This document shows, piece after piece, positions 14,335-20,769 of a stretch of DNA of 27,934 nucleotides (position 1 is its first letter; each line of letters opens with the position of its first letter). The DNA lies in contig UQIT01000027.1 in NCBI GenBank assembly GCA_900541175.1, positions 1 through 27,934 on the forward strand, read 5' to 3'. The position numbers were made by a program, and so were the translations under genes. The notes below the pieces were generated by a model, which was not told the DNA's origin, searched no databases, and was given only the letters and a program-made list of their open reading frames with translations. This DNA comes from an uncultured Collinsella sp. (lineage in GTDB: Bacteria; Actinomycetota; Coriobacteriia; Coriobacteriales; Coriobacteriaceae).

Positions 14335-14379
14335 CATAAAAGGAGAACACTCTTTTTATGATTGGCTCTGCTTTTTTAT
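14322..14379 (+). terminator. intrinsic terminator of the GntR-ABC operon
   Basis: GCAGAGCC (14322-14329) pairs with GGCTCTGC (14364-14371). The pairing continues inward (GATAACATAAAAG with CTTTTTATGATT, one small bulge), and TTTTTT follows. The stem includes the stop codon of the KTR gene. It is the strongest terminator of the foreign region. Confidence 0.85.
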
Positions 14380-14412
14380 TAGCAACAGAAAGCCTTGAAA
14401 GGAGTTTTCAAT

Positions 14413-15027
14413 ATGAGTATAGTAGAGATTTTAATGCGTTCAATAAGTGGGTACATTTTTATCATTCCGGGAATTATATTGTATTTTGGGGCATTAAGAA
14501 AATCTGCAAAAAGACAAACACCACTTCATATTACAACAGCATTTATATTTTGCTATTACCTAATTGGTATTCTGACAATGACAGGTATTGGCAAGCTGAA
14601 AGCATTTGATCCAACATTAGTACTTGTCCCTTTTCGGGATATGATAAGCGGGCCGATAGATACTATGCTCAATATTATTCTATTTGTCCCACTGGGATTT
14701 TTCCTGCCGTTACTGTATAAAAAGTATAGACATATTGGCAGTGTTGCATTGGTCGGTTTTCTTTTGTCACTATCTATTGAAATTGTCCAGATGTTCGGTA
14801 GAGGAGCGACAGATATAAATGATTTAATAACGAATACGGTTGGGGCGTGTTTAGGATTTTTTATTTATCAGTTATTATCTAAATTGGCTTCAAAAGAATT
14901 ATGTAGAAAATTTCAATCCTATAATATCAATGAGGGAACAGAATTGTTATTCTTTATAATCTACTCATTTGTAATTATGGTCACAATCCAGCCTATAATC
15001 ATTAGCACTTTATTTCATTTAGCTTAA
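14413..15027 (+). CDS. VanZ-family membrane protein
   Basis: A 204-residue polytopic membrane protein of the VanZ family; VanZ itself gives low-level teicoplanin resistance in Tn1546, but most relatives have no known role. Family signatures are visible: FRDMISGPIDTMLNIILFVPLG, then LLSLSIEIVQMFGRGATDINDLITNTVG, holding the conserved Asn, Glu and Asp positions. About five hydrophobic segments are present. ATG 14413 has AAAGGAG eight bases upstream; a TTG 18 bases earlier is less likely. The gene lies just after a strong terminator, so it is probably transcribed separately or by read-through. Base composition is distinctly A+T-rich. Confidence 0.85.
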   Translation: MSIVEILMRSISGYIFIIPGIILYFGALRKSAKRQTPLHITTAFIFCYYLIGILTMTGIGKLKAFDPTLVLVPFRDMISGPIDTMLNIILFVPLGFFLPLLYKKYRHIGSVALVGFLLSLSIEIVQMFGRGATDINDLITNTVGACLGFFIYQLLSKLASKELCRKFQSYNINEGTELLFFIIYSFVIMVTIQPIIISTLFHLA

Positions 15028-15243
15028 TCTATATATACTGTTGCCCTGAATTGCGGAAAGTATTATTGCTCGGTTTTATCACTGCGGACGGCCATTCCCG
15101 GCTGCCCGCCGGAAATTTTTTTGAAATGTCCGAGCGTTGTAACATTTCACCCCGATTTTCAATGAAATTTTTTGGCCGCTGTAACATTTCGCGGACATTT
15201 GGGTTTTACAATACCCTTATCAACAAGAAAGGAGGCGCGTTCT
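15028..15243 (+). other. leader region with spaced TGTAACATTTC repeats
   Basis: No convincing gene. The eleven-base word TGTAACATTTC occurs twice (15139-15149 and 15180-15190), 41 bases apart, near GAAATGTCCG (about 15123) and its partial complement CGGACATTT (about 15192). These repeats precede the zinc-ribbon gene and could be paired operator sites. The GGAGG at about 15231-15235 is that gene's ribosome site. Confidence 0.4.
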
Positions 15244-15438
15244 ATGAATGAGCAGAAACAGTATGTTTGTCCGTGGTGTGGTGGCAAAGATGTTGTTGAG
15301 GGGATTCAATCCACTTATGCAAAAGTTCAACCAAATAAAGCCTTGACACTTAAAGGCGAAAATTTGATTCATGTAATTTGCAAAAATTGTGGTACAGTAG
15401 TTCGCTCCTATGTAGAAAACCCTCAAGTCCTTGAATAA
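15244..15438 (+). CDS. small zinc-ribbon protein, unknown function
   Basis: A 64-residue protein with two CxxC knuckles, YVCPWCGGKD at the start and VICKNCGTVV near the end, the usual spacing of a zinc ribbon. The middle is polar with several Lys. GGAGG lies eight bases before the ATG at 15244. It is the last gene of the A+T-rich foreign block. Relatives may bind nucleic acid or protein; nothing here says which. It is followed after 19 bases by a perfect 9-bp hairpin. Confidence 0.65.
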   Translation: MNEQKQYVCPWCGGKDVVEGIQSTYAKVQPNKALTLKGENLIHVICKNCGTVVRSYVENPQVLE

Positions 15439-15702
15439 GGCTGAACACTTCCCAACAGGAGGACAGTTGCTTCTGTCCTCCCCAAAGTATTACGCTGATT
15501 CTGTTAATCGGCTTTCAGGTATATATAATTTCAATTTATACAACAACACTTCTTATCTGCGACGGGCCTAGATTAGCTGTTGTTTAGCATCGAACTTGAT
15601 CTTGCGTTGTGCGACTTGCTCGTGCATGGTAGTATTTCACGACGTGAAGCGAAGAAATTAGGCCTGAGTTGCCTTTGCTAGAATTGCATTCACCGTTCAT
15701 AA
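15439..15702. other. right junction zone of the foreign block and tRNA upstream region
   Basis: No gene is seen. GGAGGACAG and CTGTCCTCC form a perfect 9-bp stem with a six-base loop (15458-15481) without a T run. An A+T-rich run with TTTATACAACAA (15535-15546) follows and resembles TTTATAAAACAA at 8089-8100. Composition returns to host-like after about 15550. TAGAAT at 15679-15684 is the likely -10 box of the next tRNA; its -35 box is poor. Confidence 0.45.
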
Positions 15703-15778
15703 GGGCTCTTGGCGCAACGGTTAGCGCAGGGGACTCATAATCCCTGGGTTCTGGGTTCGAATCCCGGAGGGCCCACCA
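15703..15778 (+). tRNA. tRNA with CAU anticodon (Met or Ile2)
   Basis: A complete 76-base tRNA including encoded CCA. The acceptor stem GGGCTCT pairs with AGGGCCC. The D arm is GCGC/GCGC, the anticodon stem GGGGA/TCCCT surrounds CTCATAA, and the T arm carries GGGTTCGAATCCC. CAU can be elongator methionine or lysidine-modified isoleucine; the sequence alone does not settle which. It borders the conjugative element on its left and is the probable integration target. Confidence 0.95.
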
Positions 15779-15787
15779 CTATCTACC

Positions 15788-15835
15788 AGCGGTTTCCCTG
15801 AAATAAAGTCAATCAGGGGAACCGCTTTACTATTG
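15788..15835 (+). terminator. intrinsic terminator after tRNA(CAU)
   Basis: AGCGGTTTCCCTGA (15788-15801) pairs with TCAGGGGAACCGCT (15813-15826), a 14-bp stem with one G-T pair, followed by a T-rich stretch. It begins ten bases past the tRNA and should insulate it from the element. Confidence 0.75.
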
Positions 15836-15980
15836 GTTATTCCTTCTAGAATCCACTGGTTTCTTCTGGCTATCCACCGCTATCCACCACAGCTCAATGC
15901 ATAAACAATTATCCCAGTATATACATTGTGAATATGCTATGGACCGTCTCTTTCAATCGGCGGCGAGCCAGTGAGGTCCC
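15836..15980. repeat. element-end region with tandem CTATCCACC repeats
   Basis: Two copies of CTATCCACC (15870-15878 and 15880-15888) stand about 95 bases past the tRNA 3' end. Short direct repeats at this distance inside an element end can be integrase arm-binding sites; that is an inference. The remainder is A+T-richer and may hold a promoter for the first leading gene (TTATCC near 15909, TATGCT about 18 bases later), weakly supported. No gene is seen. Confidence 0.35.
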
Positions 15981-15996
15981 GGAACAGTTGTTCAGC
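15981..15996. promoter_or_regulatory. LexA-box-like operator, copy 1
   Basis: GGAACAGTTGTTCAGC contains GAAC-N4-GTTC, the core of Gram-positive/actinobacterial LexA (DinR) boxes. The core ends 67 bases before the start of the ComM-like gene. The identical 16-mer recurs at 17989-18004 at a nearly equal distance from the next gene, which argues for a real regulatory site. Whether LexA or an element-encoded repressor binds it is unknown. Confidence 0.55.
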
Positions 15997-16060
15997 TAGA
16001 CGCAATGGTTAATGCCTGCCGTCAAACTTGTTTCATTATCATTGAGGATTGGAGCGAGTT

Positions 16061-17974
16061 ATGACCAATCGTACAGTTGTCCATGGCGCCATTGTGGAAG
16101 GCGCCTCGGCAGTACCCATTGACATCGCGATTGAATTCAAACCGGGAATTCCCGGCATTCACATTCTAGGCATTCAGGATAACGCCGCCGTGGAGTTGCG
16201 GGGCATTGTCAGGTGTGCACTCAAGGCGCAGGGATACACCTTGCCTCGAGACAGTGGTTCTATCGACGTCATGCCCTCGCCCGGCTATAGCAAGGCCTTC
16301 TCAGGTCGAATTCGAGACGCAGGCTCCCTCGCGCTGCCCATAGCGCTTGGTATCCTGAGCGCCTCGGGGCAGGTCGATCCTACGTATATCAAGGATAAGC
16401 TGTATTTTGGATCGCTGGACTTCGGCGGTAACGTGACGTCGTGTCGGGGCGCCATTGCAGTTGAGGATCTCTGCCATGAGCTGAATCTCCAGGGAGTCGT
16501 TTCCGCGGCAACTCCGCGCGGATTGAGGCCTTCTAACCCGAGCCTTCAAACCCTGGACTCGATCTCATCTTATTCCTTGGGTAATCCTGAGAATCTTATC
16601 GGCAGGCCTATGCCGGCTGAACCAAATCAATTGAGTCCGGTTTACCCGCCTGCTGCAGTCTCCGCTGTGGCCGAGGCCCTTGCGACGCGAATTCCCATCT
16701 TAATTGAGACGGATAGCCCGGATCGTGCGGGAGAGGCGCTTCGCGCGTTCTTCCGCGTCGGCGAAAGCGATGAGGCGACGCTCATGAGAGACCTTGCCGG
16801 TGTCGGTGCGAAGGGTAACGTTGCCGTTGTCTCCGATATCGGGACGGCAAGCATCGCAGGTATTATCGGCGGCGGGCGCCCCATCAGGCCGGGTGTCATC
16901 TCTGCCGCAAGCGGTGGCGCCATCGTTCTCGGAAATATCGACCAGGCATCGTCCCATGTTCTTCAGTCTGTGGCGTCGGCGACAAGGCGAGACACCGTCA
17001 GGATCGTTAGGGTTGACGGTACTACGCTGTTTCCAAGCGACGCCGCCCTCGTTATGACGGCTAGGGAAGACAGAAGCGACTATGCGATGAAAGCGTTTCA
17101 GCTGAGCCCATTCCCTAAAATCGAACAGCCGGTCGTTGTCGATATTGACCAATTGGAAAGAGGCCTTTCTCAGATCCAGGCGCTCCCAGGATCGCTGGTC
17201 GCCTATAGAGAGAACCTCAAAAAGCGCATCGAGGACAGCAGCCTCTATGTGGATGCAACCACCAAGGGCGGCATCAAGGTCAATTATTCGGTTGATGGCG
17301 AGCCGAAGACCGTTGAGCTCGTGAAGCAATTCTACGAGGAGAACGATACATTATGCATCCAAGCCTTCGATGTGACCGAAGGGTCCGACTCGTTTGGTGA
17401 ACTTTGGTCCGACGTGACCGTTAACCTCGACGGGCCCGCCCAAGGAGATCGCACTGTCTATATGAAGAGGTCTAGTGCAGACCCCTTGCCCGGCATACTC
17501 ATGGATTCAGAGGTGTTCGGCTCCATTATCGATGGTGCCGGACGGGGTGGATATGACGCCGTTGAAGTTAACCTAAATGCGTTTCTTTCGATGAGGGATC
17601 TGTCCGAATTTCGCGAGATGGTCATTCCCAATGAATACAAGGATATTGCCATCGCCGCAGGTGTAAATTTCGCCATTGTGCCTGCGATTGAAGCGAAAGA
17701 CATTGCTCTCATGTCCGACGGCCTCGTCAGCATCGGTGGACACGACTATAAGCTCTACCGCGGCCAGACCTTCGACGAGTCGCGGAAGGTGGACGCGATC
17801 CTTGATCAGTATGAAGAGCTGAGCGTGGCCCCCCATAGAGTCGATTGCAGTCCCAGCACGAAAAAGATCATTGACTCGCTTCGACTTGCGACCAAAAGCA
17901 CGGCATCGCCCGACGGAGTCGTGTCGATGGAGCGCGACGTGACCCTCCCCTACGCTCAATCGCTTAAACATTAA
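16061..17974 (+). CDS. ComM/YifB (Mg-chelatase-like) protein with degenerate ATPase site
   Basis: A 637-residue protein. Residues about 5-150 match the ChlI-type N-terminal domain of ComM/YifB: VEGASAVPIDIAIEFKPGIPG, GIQDNAAVELRGIVRCALK, then LALPIALGILSASGQ. Residues about 195-335 align with the AAA+ domain of the family: the stretch IIGGGRPIRPGVISAASGGA corresponds to the IGGGxxPRPGEISLAHxG block. The ATP motifs are lost. The Walker A place reads LIETDSPDRAGEA with no GKT/S, and the Walker B place reads AIVLGNIDQ instead of FLDE. The last 280 residues match nothing I know and replace the usual C-terminal part. ComM is a branch-migration helicase in transformation; this protein is unlikely to hydrolyse ATP. 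ATG 16061 follows TTGGAG. It heads the conjugative element behind a LexA-like site. Confidence 0.75.
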   Translation: MTNRTVVHGAIVEGASAVPIDIAIEFKPGIPGIHILGIQDNAAVELRGIVRCALKAQGYTLPRDSGSIDVMPSPGYSKAFSGRIRDAGSLALPIALGILSASGQVDPTYIKDKLYFGSLDFGGNVTSCRGAIAVEDLCHELNLQGVVSAATPRGLRPSNPSLQTLDSISSYSLGNPENLIGRPMPAEPNQLSPVYPPAAVSAVAEALATRIPILIETDSPDRAGEALRAFFRVGESDEATLMRDLAGVGAKGNVAVVSDIGTASIAGIIGGGRPIRPGVISAASGGAIVLGNIDQASSHVLQSVASATRRDTVRIVRVDGTTLFPSDAALVMTAREDRSDYAMKAFQLSPFPKIEQPVVVDIDQLERGLSQIQALPGSLVAYRENLKKRIEDSSLYVDATTKGGIKVNYSVDGEPKTVELVKQFYEENDTLCIQAFDVTEGSDSFGELWSDVTVNLDGPAQGDRTVYMKRSSADPLPGILMDSEVFGSIIDGAGRGGYDAVEVNLNAFLSMRDLSEFREMVIPNEYKDIAIAAGVNFAIVPAIEAKDIALMSDGLVSIGGHDYKLYRGQTFDESRKVDAILDQYEELSVAPHRVDCSPSTKKIIDSLRLATKSTASPDGVVSMERDVTLPYAQSLKH

Positions 17975-17988
17975 CGAATCAAAATCTA

Positions 17989-18004
17989 GGAACAGTTGTT
18001 CAGC
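17989..18004. promoter_or_regulatory. LexA-box-like operator, copy 2
   Basis: The same 16 bases as at 15981-15996, in the same orientation, sited 15 bases after the ComM-like gene's stop. The core ends 70 bases before the next start codon. Sequence around the two copies is otherwise unrelated, so the shared word is likely conserved for binding. Confidence 0.55.
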
Positions 18005-18071
18005 GGCTCTCATCGACAGGCCCAAGGGCGGACGATACAACCAACGGAACTATGACCGAAGGGAGAGCCGT

Positions 18072-18956
18072 ATGGACAACCTGGATAGGTCGGCGGTGGC
18101 AGCGGGGCTGGGCCTGCTCGACCTCGACCGTGTTTTCGATGCTGCGCGCGAAATGATCATGGACCCGCAGCAATGCGAGGGATACCTTAAGTGGCCGGCT
18201 GTCGCCGCGCTCGGCGCGATTATGGCAGAGCCCAACCTTCTCTCGGCTGTGGCTGAGGTCGCTCTTGACGGTATCGCTCGCAACACATATGCGGGTCAGA
18301 AGTCCTGGCTGCTCGCGCAGGCCCTGTTCACGGCCTCCACTGCTCAGGCCGAATATGAGATCGAGCGAGGTCTTTCGCTCTCGCCGTCAGATCGAACCCA
18401 TATCAACTCGAAGGCCCCCATCGCCGTTCAGGACTATATCTCTCGAGATGAGAAGCTCGCCGTCATGAAATTCTATGTCATGGCGGACACGGAGCTCTCG
18501 CGTATCGCGGTGCCGTGGCCGGCGGGGCCCTATGGCCAATTCAGGATCGGCGACGAGGGTTATGTGACGGACGAGCAGTTCGGGCGCGTGATTCCCGATC
18601 CCGCCGACCAAAGCCTCTATGAGTACATTGCGAACGGCGGTGCGCTCACCGATGACGTTGTCCATGCTGCCGTGAGGGGGAATACCGAACACATCGATAC
18701 GCTTGCCTCCCAGGCCATCGAAAACGACCCCGATGCACCCGTTTACTACACCGAATCGACGCAGGACGAGTGGGACGAGTCTGTCGACGGGGGCTATGTC
18801 GAAAAGGACGACATCAAGACCGAACGCGCCCACGAGATGCCTGGGACAAAAAATCTCATCGCGCAGATCAGCAGGAAGTTGGGCGGCGGTGCCGAGGGCG
18901 CACTCCATACCACGGTTCCCAATCGCACCGGCTATTTCCATTACGGACAGGCATAG
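18072..18956 (+). CDS. unrecognised acidic protein of the element's leading region
   Basis: A 294-residue protein with no motif I recognise. The first 110 residues look helical (LDLDRVFDAAREMIMD, LLSAVAEVALDGIAR, SWLLAQALFTASTAQ). Residues about 150-200 are richer in Gly, Pro and aromatics. A very acidic stretch (DEWDESVDGGYVEKDD) lies near 230-250, and a basic, Gly-rich end follows. No signal peptide or membrane segment is visible, so it should be cytoplasmic. GGGAGAG stands ahead of ATG 18072. A LexA-like 16-mer lies 71 bases upstream and the DEDDh exonuclease gene starts 12 bases after its stop, so these two are probably co-transcribed. The acidic patch could suggest a DNA mimic or protein-binding role, but this is a guess. 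Confidence 0.7.
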   Translation: MDNLDRSAVAAGLGLLDLDRVFDAAREMIMDPQQCEGYLKWPAVAALGAIMAEPNLLSAVAEVALDGIARNTYAGQKSWLLAQALFTASTAQAEYEIERGLSLSPSDRTHINSKAPIAVQDYISRDEKLAVMKFYVMADTELSRIAVPWPAGPYGQFRIGDEGYVTDEQFGRVIPDPADQSLYEYIANGGALTDDVVHAAVRGNTEHIDTLASQAIENDPDAPVYYTESTQDEWDESVDGGYVEKDDIKTERAHEMPGTKNLIAQISRKLGGGAEGALHTTVPNRTGYFHYGQA

Positions 18957-18968
18957 GGAGGCGGCAAG

Positions 18969-19577
18969 ATGAGTATTACCTTGGTGCCTTTCGACTCTCC
19001 CATCGAGTGCATGACGATCGACACCGAGACGATGGGGCTCGACCCCTTTGAGGGCGATGAGATCTTGACACTGGCTATGGTTCTCGACATCGAGCATCGG
19101 GAGTCTCCTTCGTCGGTTCATTTGCGCGTCAAGCCGCAGCATAAGACCGAGTGGCCTGCCGCGGAGCGCGTGAACCACATCTCACCCGATTCGGTGGTGA
19201 ACTATAGACCTTTTAAGAACTATCTCGAGGCCGTCCAGTCTCTATTCGACCGCACGGAAAAGATTGTCGGATGGAATGTCGGATTCGACCTTGGATTCCT
19301 CGAGCATGAGGGCATCGTCATTCCGCAGACTGTGGAAATTGTCGATGCGATGGAGGAATTCGGGCGCGTGCACGGCCCGTTCTCGGAGTCCCATACCAGA
19401 TGGAGGCTCACCTCTGCGGCAGATGCCATGGGTTATAGCTTCGAGGGCGCTCCGCACGATGCGCTCGCCGATGCCTTGGTTACAAGGCGCCTATATCGAC
19501 ACACGACTGCAGTTACCGAGGGCCAGAAGCAACCAGGCACGCATGTCAAGCGCCCCTGTGTACACAGACATAGCTAA
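18969..19577 (+). CDS. DEDDh-type 3'-5' exonuclease (DnaQ-like)
   Basis: A 202-residue exonuclease of the DnaQ/epsilon superfamily. All three Exo motifs are intact: IDTETMGLDP (Asp18, Glu20) for Exo I, GWNVGFDLGFL (Asn103, Asp107) for Exo II, and HDALADALVT (His163, Asp168) for Exo III with the DEDDh histidine. No polymerase-binding or helicase domain is fused to it. The last 25 residues are basic. GGGAGG precedes ATG 18969. It follows the unknown protein closely, so both are likely expressed together. In a conjugative element a free-standing enzyme like this could trim single-stranded transfer intermediates or degrade foreign or host nucleic acid; the substrate is not known. Confidence 0.88.
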   Translation: MSITLVPFDSPIECMTIDTETMGLDPFEGDEILTLAMVLDIEHRESPSSVHLRVKPQHKTEWPAAERVNHISPDSVVNYRPFKNYLEAVQSLFDRTEKIVGWNVGFDLGFLEHEGIVIPQTVEIVDAMEEFGRVHGPFSESHTRWRLTSAADAMGYSFEGAPHDALADALVTRRLYRHTTAVTEGQKQPGTHVKRPCVHRHS

Positions 19578-19631
19578 TTAGAGAAATTGTCACCTTGTGG
19601 CACCAAACCGGTCGGCACGGGTGGCCTATAT

Positions 19632-19684
19632 GGCGAAAACTGTAGTTGGGGCCGCTTTATGTGCGGCCCCAACTACACGTCGCC
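19632..19684 (+). promoter_or_regulatory. perfect 15-bp hairpin upstream of the secretion operon
   Basis: TGTAGTTGGGGCCGC (19641-19655) and its exact complement GCGGCCCCAACTACA (19663-19677) surround a seven-base loop. An outer GGCGA/TCGCC pairing (19632-19636 and 19680-19684) extends it. No T run follows, and the ribosome site of the PcfB-like gene starts right after. It could end transcription of the leading genes, shield or tune the operon mRNA, or be a DNA-level recognition repeat. Confidence 0.7.
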
Positions 19685-19701
19685 GGAGGGAGGTAGTAGT
19701 A

Positions 19702-20766
19702 ATGCCCGGGGAGAATGAAGAGGCCATGCGTGTTCTGCTGATGCTCGGCCAGGCTGTTCTGCCGCCGGCGCGCGAAGTCCTCATCATCACGATGAGAGCG
19801 CTCGCGCGTGGTACCGGCAAGGTTGCTGGGGGTACGGGCAGAATCGCCGGTCGCGGCGCGAACCACGCGATCAGCCATGTGAACGGGCTCGGCCGCTATG
19901 GTCTCGTTACCGAGCACACGCTCAGGCGCGACCGCAACGACGTCATCAAGCTCGTGAACCTTGGCAAGGAAGGCGCGCTTGACCGTGGCGACCTATCGCT
20001 CCTTTCCGATATATGTCGAAAGCACCGCATCGGGTTCGCCGTTTTTGAAGACCCGGCGACAGGCTATTTCGCAATCGAATACAAGATGAAGGACCAGGAG
20101 GCTCTCGCCGCCTGCATCGAGACGGCAATCGAGAGGAAGCTAATCTCGAATGCCGACGTGGACAACGCGATGAGGGGCCCAGCCGAGAGCGGCGTCCAGA
20201 CGTCCGCCAATCCAAACGATATCCAGTCGCCTTCGCAGCCAAAAGAGTACCCCGCCCTTCCAGCAATCGGGCTACCTGCTGTGGGCCTTCCCCCGGTAGG
20301 GCTCCCGCCCGCACCGGAGAATATCGAATATCTGGGAGAATCTTGGAAGTTCGACCAGAACGATGGTATGTACAAGCGTAAGTTCACCGGTTGGGACGGT
20401 GCCGTCTACACCGCCGCCGTTTCCACGGCCGGAGCCTTCAGGATTACCGATCCCGACGGGCGCACGGCAAAAATCGGGCACCAAATCTGCGAGGGTGATG
20501 ACAAGGGCGTGCTTCGGGATGGCCGTGCCGATGCCATCGTCCGGTGCCACACCCAAATCGAGACACTGAAGGACCGCGAGGCCTTTGAGGGGTCAGTCAG
20601 ACTCCAGCAGCGCCAGGGACGAACCAAACAGATGGGCTCGCATGAGGTCATCCGCGCCGTTAATATGCGCGACGCAGCCGACCGCAAGGCCAACCGTCAC
20701 CAAATCGGAAACCAGAACCGTCCGACCACGCACTCCCGAACCCTCAACAAGCGGGTCAAGAGGTAG
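19702..20766 (+). CDS. DUF3801/PcfB-like type IV secretion accessory protein
   Basis: A 354-residue protein whose first 145 residues match the DUF3801/PcfB pattern: a hydrophobic N-terminal helix, GTGKVAGGTGRIAGRGANHA, then GALDRGDLSLLSDICRKHRIGFAVFED and a final strand-helix unit (GYFAIEYKMKDQEALAACIE). PcfB of pCF10 works with the coupling protein PcfC, and here too the VirD4-type gene follows three bases later. The C-terminal 200 residues are an unusual extension: a Pro-rich linker with LPAIG/LPAVG/LPPVG repeats (about 187-203) and a folded-looking domain (SWKFDQNDGMYKRKFTGWDG onward) ending in a basic tail. ATG 19702 was chosen for its GGAGGGAGG; an in-frame GTG at 19597 would read through the hairpin. 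Confidence 0.78.
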   Translation: MPGENEEAMRVLLMLGQAVLPPAREVLIITMRALARGTGKVAGGTGRIAGRGANHAISHVNGLGRYGLVTEHTLRRDRNDVIKLVNLGKEGALDRGDLSLLSDICRKHRIGFAVFEDPATGYFAIEYKMKDQEALAACIETAIERKLISNADVDNAMRGPAESGVQTSANPNDIQSPSQPKEYPALPAIGLPAVGLPPVGLPPAPENIEYLGESWKFDQNDGMYKRKFTGWDGAVYTAAVSTAGAFRITDPDGRTAKIGHQICEGDDKGVLRDGRADAIVRCHTQIETLKDREAFEGSVRLQQRQGRTKQMGSHEVIRAVNMRDAADRKANRHQIGNQNRPTTHSRTLNKRVKR

Positions 20767-20769
20767 CCT

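Noticed and set aside
15051..15251. A 66-codon plus-strand frame before the zinc-ribbon gene
   Set aside because: It starts with TTG, lacks a good ribosome site, and its repeated RCNIS residues merely translate the TGTAACATTTC DNA repeats.
16700..17329. A 209-codon minus-strand frame inside the ComM-like gene
   Set aside because: Antisense shadow with no ribosome site; the plus-strand product has recognisable ChlI-type blocks.
19632..19684. Calling the 15-bp hairpin the oriT of the element
   Set aside because: No relaxase gene or recognisable nick-site motif is nearby, so an origin of transfer cannot be supported; kept only as an unexplained hairpin.
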